Counted from the stretch's first letter, positions 1-6,472 are shown. The stretch: 17,028 nucleotides of DNA from Thermoleophilaceae bacterium (GCA_013696425.1 JACCYP010000222.1:1-17028), one strand, 5' to 3'. The notes: generated by a model from the letters alone, not told the origin. Numbers and translations: made by a program.

Positions 1-204
1 GACGAGCACGTCTACGTGCTCGGCGACACCGAGCACGACGTCCGCTGCGGCAAGGCGATCGGCGCCCGCACGATCGCGCTCGGCACCGGTCCGAATACCG
101 ACCACGACGCGATCAGGGCCTCCGAGCCCTGGACCTACCTCGACGAGCTGCCCGCGCCCGCCGAGTTCGAGGCGCTCGTGGGCCTCAGTCGACCTTCAGC
201 CTGA
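1..204 (+). CDS. HAD-family hydrolase, C-terminal fragment (5' end outside window)
   Basis: The reading frame is open from base 1 and ends at TGA 202-204, so only the last 67 residues are present. They begin DEHVYVLGDTEHDV. The GDTxxDV signature (Asp9 and Asp13 of the fragment) is HAD motif IV, which binds the catalytic Mg2+. It is followed by GKAIGARTIALGTG, the Gly-rich strand and turn typical of phosphoglycolate-phosphatase-like enzymes. The family hydrolyses small phosphate esters in the cytosol; the substrate cannot be told because the nucleophile Asp and the cap domain lie upstream of the window. The 3' end overlaps the stop of the convergent gene by 20 bases. The family call is secure, the specific function is not. 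Confidence 0.85.
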   Translation, partial: DEHVYVLGDTEHDVRCGKAIGARTIALGTGPNTDHDAIRASEPWTYLDELPAPAEFEALVGLSRPSA

Positions 205-441
205 AGGTCACGGGAGTCCTCGCGTTCTCCTGCCCGTAGACCTGCGGGACCGTGAGCTCGTAGCGGCGCGCTCCCCGCACGGTCGAGGGGATGACCTCCA
301 GATCGCCCGGCGTGAGCTCGATCGGGCGGCCGAGCGTGATCGCCCGTGCGGACCCGGCGCGCACCGCCACCCGCGGTGGGGGGCGCCGCCGTTGAGGCTC
401 GCCGACACCTCCGCGCGCGCCCGCGGCCCGTCCTCTAGCAA
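185..441 (-). pseudogene. Hypothetical protein, frameshifted and probably N-terminally truncated
   Basis: I do not recognise this family. The last ~57 residues in one frame (GSARAITLGRPIELTPGD onward, ending RLKVD) look like real, strand-rich protein. The matching upstream part (EVSASLNGGAP) is in the neighbouring frame. One extra C on the - strand in the six-base run at 378-383 would join them as GGAPPPRVAVRAG, so one base is probably missing there. The only reasonable start is TTG at 441, with no visible Shine-Dalgarno, and it lies a few bases from the palindrome at 446-466. This suggests the gene lost its 5' end there. The stop (TGA, 187-185) lies inside the end of the convergent HAD gene. 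A sequencing error in the G-run is a live alternative for the frameshift. Confidence 0.45.
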
Positions 442-445
442 ACAG

Positions 446-466
446 CACGGGGGACAGTCCCCCGTG
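446..466. repeat. Perfect 21-base palindrome / hairpin
   Basis: The arms CACGGGGGAC (446-455) and GTCCCCCGTG (457-466) are exact reverse complements around a single central A. As RNA the likely fold is an 8-bp stem (CACGGGGG/CCCCCGTG) with a 5-base loop. It lies 11 bases past the epimerase stop on the - strand and just before the truncated small gene. It could terminate epimerase transcription, but no clear U-run follows. It could equally be a REP-like palindromic repeat. No second copy is visible in this window. Confidence 0.7.
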
Positions 467-476
467 GCAGGTGTTA

Positions 477-1463
477 CTAACTGCCGTCGGCGGCGACGGG
501 CGGAACGGCCTGCTCGTGCTCGATCACGTCGGCGAGGATCGCGTCGAGGTCGCGCGTCGGCTCCCAGCCGAGCAGGCGGTTGATCTTGCCGATGTCGGGG
601 ATCCGCCGGACCATGTCCTCGAAGCCGACCTCGTAGGCCTCGGCGTAGGGCACGAGCGCGACCTCGGAGCGCGACCCGGTCTTCTCGACGATCCGGTCGG
701 CGAGGCCGCGGATCGAGATCTCCTCGGTAGAGCCGATGTTGAACACCTCGCCGTAGACGTCGTCGCGCTTGATGAGGTCGGCCAGGGCGCGCACCACGTC
801 CTTAACGTGGCCGAAGCAGCGCTGCTGCTCGCCATCCCCGTAGACCGTGACCGGGCGGTCCGACAGAGCCTGGCGCACGAAGGTCGGGACGACCATCCCG
901 TACTGGCCCGTCTGGCGGGGGCCGACGGTGTTGAAGAGCCGCGCGACCACGGTCGGCAGGCGGCGCTCCTTCCAGTAGGCGATGGCGAGGAACTCGTCGA
1001 TCGCCTTGGAGCAGGCGTAGGCCCAGCGGCCCGTGACGGTGGGCCCCATAACCAGGTCGCCGTCCTCGTGGAAGGGCAGATCGGTGCTCTTGCCGTAGAC
1101 CTCGCTCGTCGAAGCGACGAACACCGGCTTACGCTTCTTCATCGCCTGTGCGAGCACGATCTCGGTGAGCTGCACGTTGGTCTCGATCGTCCGCACCGGG
1201 CTCTCGACGATCAGCGCCACGCCGACGGCCGCCGCGAGGTGGAACACCGCGTCGGACCAGTCGACGAGCTCGGCCACGAGCCGCTCGTTGGCGACGGAGT
1301 CGATCGTGTACTCGAAGCCCTCCTGCCCTTTCAGGTGGCGGAGGTTCTCCATCGTCCCCGTGGACAGGTCGTCGAGGACGTGGACCGAGTCCCCGCGCGA
1401 GAGCAGCTCGTCGCAGAGGTGCGAGCCGACGAAGCCCGCGCCGCCAGTGATCAGGTAGCGCAC
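477..1463 (-). CDS. NAD-dependent epimerase/dehydratase (extended SDR, nucleotide-sugar type)
   Basis: A 328-residue protein, normal length for extended SDR enzymes. The N-terminal Rossmann motif is TGGAGFVGSH, with Gly7, Gly10 and Gly13 for NAD binding and Asp31 at the end of strand 2 for the adenosine ribose. The catalytic residues are visible: STSEVYG at 118-124 and Tyr149-x3-Lys153 (YACSK). Later come RLFNTVGPRQ and VTVYGDGEQQRCFGHVKDVV, the substrate-domain signatures shared by UDP-glucose 4-epimerases, UDP-glucuronate decarboxylases and dTDP-glucose dehydratases. It therefore acts on a nucleotide-activated sugar in the cytosol, probably for cell-surface glycans; which sugar cannot be decided here. 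The GTG start at 1463 begins MRYLITGG, exactly where the family begins, and has a -10-like box 7 bases upstream instead of a ribosome binding site. It is probably transcribed alone. Confidence 0.9.
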   Translation of the reverse strand: MRYLITGGAGFVGSHLCDELLSRGDSVHVLDDLSTGTMENLRHLKGQEGFEYTIDSVANERLVAELVDWSDAVFHLAAAVGVALIVESPVRTIETNVQLTEIVLAQAMKKRKPVFVASTSEVYGKSTDLPFHEDGDLVMGPTVTGRWAYACSKAIDEFLAIAYWKERRLPTVVARLFNTVGPRQTGQYGMVVPTFVRQALSDRPVTVYGDGEQQRCFGHVKDVVRALADLIKRDDVYGEVFNIGSTEEISIRGLADRIVEKTGSRSEVALVPYAEAYEVGFEDMVRRIPDIGKINRLLGWEPTRDLDAILADVIEHEQAVPPVAADGS

Positions 1464-1470
1464 CGGCGCC

Positions 1471-1476
1471 AGTCTA
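1471..1476 (-). promoter_or_regulatory. -10 box for the epimerase gene, predicted leaderless
   Basis: On the - strand TAGACT (1476-1471) is followed by exactly 7 bases (GGCGCCG) and the GTG start. This is the TAnnnT-N7-start layout of actinobacterial leaderless transcripts. No Shine-Dalgarno and no convincing -35 are seen. Confidence 0.55.
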
Positions 1477-1779
1477 CGACTGCCCTTCCGCGGAGGGCGG
1501 CCGCGCGCCCGCTAGACCCTGTGCGAACCCCGCCCCATAGACGCCGTGGGTGGCCACGATCGCGCCGGCGAGCCGGAGCGCGCGTCCTTGCCTCGAGCGC
1601 ACGAACGAGGCCGACGAGCAGCTTGTAGTGCTCGCCGGGCCAGATATCCGGGTAGCGGGACCCGATCCGATCCTGTCGCTCACCTCACGGAGATCGGCGT
1701 CCTTTGCGAGCCGGACGGCCTCGAGCGCGAGGTCGATCAGCGCTTCCGAAGGTCGCGCAGGATCGTCGTCGGCGGACAT
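1474..1779 (-). pseudogene. Frameshifted remnant, possibly the N-terminal part of a class I SAM methyltransferase
   Basis: From ATG 1779 the frame reads MSADDDPARPSEALIDLALE, then a helical AVRLAKDADLREVSDRIGS. It then turns unnatural (GPATRISGPASTTSCSS). The neighbouring frame resumes with DRIGSRYPDIWPGEHYKLL and continues VGLVRALEART. The switch falls on a 5-base tandem duplication (GATCC twice, 1664-1673); removing one copy makes SDRIGSRYPDIWPGEHYKLL continuous. Around 1577-1587 (a GC-repeat) a further single-base shift would return to the first frame, which ends LAGAIVATHGVYGAGFAQGL and a TAG at 1476-1474. The YPDIWPGEHYKLL stretch resembles, from memory, the N-terminus of class I SAM-dependent methyltransferases, but the SAM-binding motif itself is absent. 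Whether the last piece belongs to the same protein is uncertain. Confidence 0.4.
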
Positions 1780-1800
1780 CACCACGGACGGCTCGTGGTG
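1780..1800 (-). promoter_or_regulatory. Stem-loop touching the start codon of the remnant gene
   Basis: CACCACG (1780-1786) and CGTGGTG (1794-1800) form a perfect 7-bp stem with a 7-base loop. On the - strand it ends directly at ATG 1779. It could act as an operator or a hairpin that hides the start. Given the broken state of the gene, any role may be lost. The rest of 1801-1874 shows no gene. It does contain an AAGGAGG Shine-Dalgarno-like sequence at roughly 1835-1842 that has no start codon at usable distance. Confidence 0.35.
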
Positions 1801-1874
1801 GCGGACCTTTGCCGGCGAGCGGATCAGACGTCGTCGCGCCTCCTTGCGAAGGTTCGTAACGGTGATCTTGCCGT

Positions 1875-3524
1875 TCAAAAAACCGGCGTTTCTGTGTACG
1901 TCCCGAACACGTCCTGCATCGCGCTGATGATCTCGCCCTCGCTGGCGCGCGCGCGAGCGCACTCGAGCAGCGGCTCCATCAGGTTCACCCGCCCGGCCGC
2001 GGCCTGGCGCAGCGCGGCGAGCGAAGCCTCGACCCGCTCTGAGTCCCGGCTCGCCTTCACCCACGCCAGGCGGTCGATCTGCTTGCGCTCGAGGGCCGGA
2101 TCGATCCGGAGGATCGGGATGTTCTCCTCGTCGCCCTCGGTGTAGCCGTTCACGCCGACCATGATCCGCTGGCCGGAGTCGAGCTCCTGCTGGTAGCGGA
2201 AGGCGGCGTCCGCGATTTCGCGCTGCGGGTAGTTCACCTTGATCGCCTCGACCATCCCGCCGAGCTCGTCGATCTTCGCGAAGTAGCCGTAGGCGGCCTC
2301 CTCCATCTTGTCCGTGAGCGCCTCGACGAAGTAGGAGCCGCCGAGCGGGTCGATGGTGTTCGCCACGCCGGTCTCCTCGGCGATAATCTGCTGGGTGCGC
2401 AGGGCGAGCCGGACCGCGTCCTCCGTAGGCAGCGCCAGCGCCTCGTCGTAGGAGTTCGTGTGCAGCGACTGCGTCCCGCCGAGCACCGCCGAGAGCGCCT
2501 CGATCGCGGTGCGGATCACGTTGTTGAGCGGCTGCTGCGCCGTCAGCGACACGCCCGCGGTCTGGGAGTGCGTGCGCATGAGCCACGACTTCGGGTTCTT
2601 CGCCCCGAAGGTCTCCTTCAGTTCCCGCGCCCAGATCCGGCGCGCGGCGCGGTACTTGGCGATCTCCTCGAAGAAGTCGATGTGGGCGTTGAAGAAGAAC
2701 GACAGCCTCGGCGCGAAGTCGTCGACGTCGAGCCCGCGTTCTACGGCCTCCTCGACGTAGGTGAGCCCGTCCTTCAGCGTGAACGCGAGCTCCTGCTGCG
2801 CCGTCGATCCGGCCTCGCGGATGTGGTAGCCGGAGATCGAGACGGGGTGCCAGCGCGGCATGCGCTTCGAGCAGAACTCGATCATGTCGCCCACGAGGCG
2901 CATCGCCGGGTCGACCGGGAAGCACCACTCCTTCTGGGCGATGTACTCCTTGAGGATGTCCGTCTGGATCGTGCCGGCGAGCTGCTCGGGCGGCACGCCC
3001 TTGCGCTCCGCGGCGACGACGTAGAACGCGAGCATGATCGCCGCGGGCGCGTTGATCGTCATCGAAGTGGAGATCTCCCCGAGCGGGATGCCCTGGAACA
3101 GGGTCTCCATGTCATCGAGGGTGTCGATCGCCACGCCCTCGCGCCCCACCTCGCCGAGCGAGCGCGCGTGGTCGGAGTCGTGGCCCATCAGGCTCGGCAT
3201 GTCGAAGGCGGTCGAGAGCCCGCCCTGGCCGTGCTCGAGCAGGTAGCGGAATCGCTCGTTGGTCTCCTCGGCGGTTCCGAAGCCCGCGAACTGCCGCATC
3301 GTCCACAGCCGCCCGCGGTACATCGAGGGATAGACGCCGCGCGTGAAGGGGTACTCGCCCGGGAGCCCGATCGCCTCGGGATCGCCCAGATCGTCGGCGG
3401 TGTAGAGCGGCGCGATCGGCTCGCCGCTCATCGTCTCGAAGAGCGCGTCGCGCTCAGGCGAGGACTCGTAGCTCTCGCGCCGCCAGCGCTCGGGGTCGGC
3501 GTGGGCTCGTGGGGGTGCGGCCAT
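1875..3524 (-). CDS. mcmA: Methylmalonyl-CoA mutase, catalytic (large/alpha) subunit without B12 domain
   Basis: A 549-residue TIM-barrel subunit of the adenosylcobalamin-dependent acyl-CoA mutases, which interconvert (R)-methylmalonyl-CoA and succinyl-CoA. Conserved blocks are clear: YPSMYRGRLWTMRQFAGF (65-82), GTIQTDILKEY (184-194), SISGYHIREAG with His234, RTHSQTAGVSLTAQQ, and GGTQSLHTNSYDEALALPTE. The two residues that favour methylmalonyl-CoA over isobutyryl- or 2-hydroxyisobutyryl-CoA, Tyr (Tyr69) and Arg (Arg209 in PAMRLV), are both present. The protein stops at GTYTETPVF, where single-chain mutases would continue into a cobalamin-binding domain with DxHxxG. A separate small subunit must exist, and it is not in this window. 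The ATG at 3524 has a -10 box (TATCCT) 8 bases upstream. Its chaperone MeaB is encoded at 15523-16485. Certainty is high for the family and good for the substrate. Confidence 0.93.
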   Translation of the reverse strand: MAAPPRAHADPERWRRESYESSPERDALFETMSGEPIAPLYTADDLGDPEAIGLPGEYPFTRGVYPSMYRGRLWTMRQFAGFGTAEETNERFRYLLEHGQGGLSTAFDMPSLMGHDSDHARSLGEVGREGVAIDTLDDMETLFQGIPLGEISTSMTINAPAAIMLAFYVVAAERKGVPPEQLAGTIQTDILKEYIAQKEWCFPVDPAMRLVGDMIEFCSKRMPRWHPVSISGYHIREAGSTAQQELAFTLKDGLTYVEEAVERGLDVDDFAPRLSFFFNAHIDFFEEIAKYRAARRIWARELKETFGAKNPKSWLMRTHSQTAGVSLTAQQPLNNVIRTAIEALSAVLGGTQSLHTNSYDEALALPTEDAVRLALRTQQIIAEETGVANTIDPLGGSYFVEALTDKMEEAAYGYFAKIDELGGMVEAIKVNYPQREIADAAFRYQQELDSGQRIMVGVNGYTEGDEENIPILRIDPALERKQIDRLAWVKASRDSERVEASLAALRQAAAGRVNLMEPLLECARARASEGEIISAMQDVFGTYTETPVF

Positions 3525-3532
3525 CGCGCCGA

Positions 3533-3538
3533 AGGATA
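3533..3538 (-). promoter_or_regulatory. -10 box for the mutase gene, predicted leaderless
   Basis: TATCCT (3538-3533 on the - strand) is followed by 8 bases and the ATG at 3524. No Shine-Dalgarno is visible. It lies in the 54-base divergent gap shared with the secreted-protein gene. Confidence 0.5.
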
Positions 3539-3565
3539 AGGCCGCCCGCGGCCCGGCCGCCTTGC

Positions 3566-3571
3566 TAGCTT
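3566..3571 (+). promoter_or_regulatory. -10 box for the secreted-protein gene, predicted leaderless
   Basis: TAGCTT is followed by exactly 7 bases (GCCGGGC) and the GTG at 3579. No Shine-Dalgarno is present. The box supports 3579 as start over the TTG codons at 3562 and 3570. Confidence 0.5.
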
Positions 3572-3578
3572 GCCGGGC

Positions 3579-4394
3579 GTGCGCAGGGGACGCTCAGCGG
3601 CGCTTATCGCCGGTGGTCACGGCATGCATCGCAGCCGTGCCCGTCCATGCGCAGACACCAACCGCGCCGGCGGGGACGGTCACCTTCGACCCCGCCCGCA
3701 TCATCGCGCCCACGACCCTCAGGGTCGACGCCGCCGGCGATGCGCTCGGCATTCCCCGAACGAGCTTCCGCAGCAGCTCACCCTGGCTCTCCAGCGCGGC
3801 TTCGAGGTCGACGGCCGTGCGGTGAAGGCGCGCTGCGCCGACGCCGCCGCCGACGCCTTCACCTGCCCGGCGACGTCGAAGATCGGCGCGGGCCAGGCCG
3901 TAATCACGGTCAGCAGCGCGCTCGGCACGCTCGACGTGGTCGCGGGCATCGAGGCCTACCTCGGTCCCGGTCGCGGGAGCGCCGCGAGGGCCGTGTTCCT
4001 CGAGATCAACGAGCCGAACTCGAAGACCCAGCGCAACATCCGCGCCCAGGTGGTCCAGACCAACGGCAACCAGTTCGACTACGAGCTGCGGATCGACTCG
4101 CTCGCCGGCTTCCAGCAAGCACTCCCGCCGGGCGCCACGGCAACGCTCAAGCGGCTGACGATGCAGGTCGGCGCGGCCCGCACGGAGCGCCGGACGATCC
4201 TGAAGCGCGTGCGAAGCAAGGGGCGCGACTCGCGCGGGCGGCGCAAGCTCGTGAAGAAGCGGACCAGGCGCTCGTTCGGCTACGCGCTGCTGCGTACGCC
4301 GGATACGTGCACAGGCGCCTGGACCATCCAGGTCCGCGCCCAGTTCCAGAGCGGCCTGCTCGTGCGGGACGCGAACGCCCCCTGCTCGGGCTAG
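3579..4394 (+). CDS. Secreted protein of unknown function, with two compensating frameshifts near its 5' end
   Basis: The body (about 3758-4394) is intact and strand-rich. It has paired cysteines near KARC/FTC and DTC/APC and a basic patch (KRVRSKGRDSRGRRKLVKKR) before the last strands. The style (LPQQLTLALQRGFEVDGRAV, FTCPATSKIGAGQA) resembles secreted hypothetical proteins of Solirubrobacterales, a resemblance recalled rather than searched. The N-terminus makes sense only with two corrections: dropping one G at 3612-3613 and adding one C in the run 3754-3757. The result starts MRRGRSAALIAVVTACIAAV and runs PVHAQTPTAPAG, a textbook signal peptide cut after VHA. Corrected length is about 271 residues. 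Because the shifts cancel, the uncorrected frame from 3579 also runs to the stop but loses the signal peptide. Function unknown; export is inferred. Confidence 0.65.
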   Translation: MRRGRSAALIAGGHGMHRSRARPCADTNRAGGDGHLRPRPHHRAHDPQGRRRRRCARHSPNELPQQLTLALQRGFEVDGRAVKARCADAAADAFTCPATSKIGAGQAVITVSSALGTLDVVAGIEAYLGPGRGSAARAVFLEINEPNSKTQRNIRAQVVQTNGNQFDYELRIDSLAGFQQALPPGATATLKRLTMQVGAARTERRTILKRVRSKGRDSRGRRKLVKKRTRRSFGYALLRTPDTCTGAWTIQVRAQFQSGLLVRDANAPCSG

Positions 4395-4397
4395 CCC

Positions 4398-4445
4398 GTC
4401 GAGCGCTCGTTTGTGCACCCCTGGGTGCCTGATCGAGCGCTCGAC
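4398..4445. terminator. 48-base nested hairpin between convergent genes, likely bidirectional terminator
   Basis: The outer arms GTCGAGCGCTCG (4398-4409) and CGAGCGCTCGAC (4434-4445) are exact reverse complements. The inner arms GCACCC (4415-4420) and GGGTGC (4423-4428) share the same centre (4421.5). It starts 3 bases after the stop of the + gene and ends 6 bases before the stop of the - gene. There is no long U-run, so the terminator call rests on position and stem strength. Each outer arm contains a self-palindromic core, so the arms are direct as well as inverted repeats. Confidence 0.7.
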
Positions 4446-4451
4446 TCCCAG

Positions 4452-5222
4452 CTAGCGCCGGCGGCTACCGGGCCCGAAGCGCTCCCACGCCTGGCTCGCG
4501 GCGAAGCCGGTGACGCCGATCGCGGCGCCGTAGCCTGCGATCTTCAGGCGCCGGCCGAGCTTGTCGAAGCGCATCACCTCCCAGCCCTCCTGCCGCGCCA
4601 CGGCCAACAGTTTCGAGTCGGGATTCACCGCCACCGGGTGGCCCACGGCACGCAGCATCGGCAGGTCTGACTCCGAGTCCGAGTACGCGTAGGACTCGGC
4701 CAGGTCGATGCCCTCGCGCTCGGCGACCTCGAGCATCGCGACGACCTTGCCCTCGCGGTAGGTGAACGGGCCCCCGGGGCGGCCCGTGTAGACGCCGTCC
4801 TTCACCTCATAGCGCGCGCCGATGCCGCCGTCGAAGGTGAGCACCACCGCGAGCAACTCGGCGAGATCCTGCGAGGCGGCGGTCACGATGTAGGCGGGCC
4901 GGTCGGCGTCCTGATGGGCGTAGGCCACCTCGAGCATGTCCGGGTAGACGCGCGGCAGGATGCCGGTGAGCACCTCCGGGCGCAGCCGCAGCAGGCGCTT
5001 CACGGGCACTCCGGCGAGATCCTCCGCCACCCGCTTGCGCACCGCGTCGGTGGCGGCATCCGTGGAGCCCTCGAGGCGGAACCTGACGTTCGAGTAGGCG
5101 TCCTTCGCGAGCTGGCGGCGGGAGAGCATGCCGGCGCGGTAGAGGGCGCGCGCGAAATGCATGCCGCTCGACCCCTCCATCAGGGTCTTGTCGAGATCGA
5201 AGAAGGCGGCGCCGCGGACCAC
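4452..5222 (-). CDS. HAD-IB family (SerB-like) phosphatase with C-terminal hydrophobic segment
   Basis: A 256-residue protein with all HAD motifs. Motif I is FFDLDKTL with nucleophile Asp9 and Asp11. Motif II is IVTAAS with Thr114, motif III is Lys159 (REGKV), and motif IV is YSDSESDLPML with Asp182 and Asp186. This is the subfamily IB arrangement (phosphoserine-phosphatase-like, helical cap between motifs I and II), acting on a small phosphomonoester; lysophosphatidate or phosphoserine-type substrates are possible and not decidable. Residues ~229-245 (IAGYGAAIGVTGFAASQAW) form a hydrophobic stretch followed by an Arg-rich tail, so it may be membrane attached. The GTG start at 5222 gives MVRGAAFFDLD and lies 9 bases after the thiolase stop, so the two genes are probably co-transcribed. 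The thiolase end supplies a GGAGGG sequence upstream, though its spacing is long. Confidence 0.85.
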   Translation of the reverse strand: MVRGAAFFDLDKTLMEGSSGMHFARALYRAGMLSRRQLAKDAYSNVRFRLEGSTDAATDAVRKRVAEDLAGVPVKRLLRLRPEVLTGILPRVYPDMLEVAYAHQDADRPAYIVTAASQDLAELLAVVLTFDGGIGARYEVKDGVYTGRPGGPFTYREGKVVAMLEVAEREGIDLAESYAYSDSESDLPMLRAVGHPVAVNPDSKLLAVARQEGWEVMRFDKLGRRLKIAGYGAAIGVTGFAASQAWERFGPGSRRR

Positions 5223-5231
5223 GGCGCCGCC

Positions 5232-6416
5232 CTACCCTCCGTTGACTTCGAGGATCACGGCATCGCCCTGGCCGCCGCCCGAGCAGATCGCAGCCACGCC
5301 GCGCCCGCCGCCGCGGCGGCGGAGCTCGTGAATGAGAGTCGTGAGGATGCGCGCGCCGCTGGCGCCGATCGGGTGGCCGAGGGCGATCGCGCCGCCGTTC
5401 ACGTTCACCTTCTCCTCGTCGACACCCAGCATCCGCATGGAGTTGAGCGCGACCGATGCGAACGCCTCGTTGATCTCGAAGAGGTCGATGTCGTCGATGG
5501 TGAGGCCGGCCTGCTCGAGTGCCTTCTTCGTGGCGTTGGCGGGCGTGCGGGCGAGGTAGGGGTAGTCGTCGGCCACCTGCGCGGAGGTGATGAATCGCGC
5601 GAGCACCTCCTTGCCGTTCTTCTCGGCCCACTCCTCGTTCGCGAGCACGAGCGCGCCGGCGCCGTCGTTCACGCCGGGCGCGTTGCCGGCCGTGTGGGTG
5701 CCGTCCTCCATGAAGATCGGCGGCAGCTTGGCGAGCGCCTCGAGGTTCGTACCGCGGCGCGGGGCCTCGTCGACCTCGACCACGGTGTCGCCCTTCCTGC
5801 CCTTCACGGTCACGGGCACGATCTCCTCGGAGAGGCGGCCCTCGTCGATGCCCGCGAGCGCGCGCTCGTGCGAGAGCACGGAGAACTTGTCCATGTCCGC
5901 GCGCGACATCTCGAGCTCGGCCGCGACCTCGGAGGCCTCGTGGGCCATGTGCTTGCCGCTGAAGGGGTTCGTGAGCCCGTCGTTGATCATCGAGTCGAGC
6001 GCCTTGGCATCACCCATGCGGTAGCCGAAGCGGGCGTCCTTCAGGAGGTAGGGAGCGTTTGACATCGACTCCATGCCGCCGCCCACGCCCACCTCGATGT
6101 CCCCGGCGCGGATCGCCTGGTCGAGAATCGCGGCGCCGCGAAGGCCCGAGGCGCAGACCTTGTTCACGGTCTCGCTCGAGACCTCCTTCGGGATGCCGCC
6201 CTTGATCTGGGCCTGGCGCGAGGGGATCTGACCCTGGCCTGCCTGGAGCACCTGCCCGAACACGACGTGCTCGACCTGCTCGGGATCCACGCCGGAGCGC
6301 TCGAGGGCGGCTTCGATGGCAGCGCCGCCGAGGTCGGTTGCGTCAAGTGGGGAGAGGGCGCCGCCGAGCTTCCCGAAGGGGGTGCGAGCCGCGCCGATGA
6401 TGGCTGTAGAGGGCAT
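5232..6416 (-). CDS. Thiolase, acetyl-CoA C-acetyltransferase type
   Basis: A 394-residue cytosolic thiolase, full length. The catalytic set sits at the expected places: nucleophile Cys88 in VNKVCASG, His348 in LGHPIGASGAR, and Cys378 in CSGGGQGDA. NEAFA and the GGMESMSNAPY motif are also present. It condenses two acetyl-CoA to acetoacetyl-CoA, or in the reverse direction cleaves 3-ketoacyl-CoA at the end of beta-oxidation. MESMSNAPY and the overall length fit biosynthetic-type acetyl-CoA acetyltransferases, but sequence alone does not fix the direction of use. The ATG at 6416 (MPSTAIIGAARTPFGK) is the family start and has a TAATCT box 7 bases upstream. It heads a unit with the HAD-IB gene and is divergent from the aminopeptidase gene. 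The mutase and acyl-CoA dehydrogenase nearby suggest a fatty-acid/propionate catabolic context. Confidence 0.93.
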   Translation of the reverse strand: MPSTAIIGAARTPFGKLGGALSPLDATDLGGAAIEAALERSGVDPEQVEHVVFGQVLQAGQGQIPSRQAQIKGGIPKEVSSETVNKVCASGLRGAAILDQAIRAGDIEVGVGGGMESMSNAPYLLKDARFGYRMGDAKALDSMINDGLTNPFSGKHMAHEASEVAAELEMSRADMDKFSVLSHERALAGIDEGRLSEEIVPVTVKGRKGDTVVEVDEAPRRGTNLEALAKLPPIFMEDGTHTAGNAPGVNDGAGALVLANEEWAEKNGKEVLARFITSAQVADDYPYLARTPANATKKALEQAGLTIDDIDLFEINEAFASVALNSMRMLGVDEEKVNVNGGAIALGHPIGASGARILTTLIHELRRRGGGRGVAAICSGGGQGDAVILEVNGG

Positions 6417-6423
6417 GGAGCGG

Positions 6424-6429
6424 AGATTA
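6424..6429 (-). promoter_or_regulatory. -10 box for the thiolase gene, predicted leaderless
   Basis: TAATCT (6429-6424 on the - strand), then exactly 7 bases, then ATG 6416. No Shine-Dalgarno. It shares a 69-base divergent gap with the aminopeptidase promoter. Confidence 0.55.
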
Positions 6430-6472
6430 CCGACGCACCGTCTCGGGCCACCGGCCGCCGAGTGGGGGCCGG

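Noticed and set aside
1474..2928. Treating the 484-codon - strand frame as one protein
   Set aside because: From 2928 to 1875 it is a shifted shadow of the mutase. Only the part after 1779 looks like protein, and that part is annotated separately as a remnant.
2460..3539. Long + strand open frame opposite the mutase
   Set aside because: An antisense shadow rich in Arg, Glu and Leu; the mutase frame is certain.
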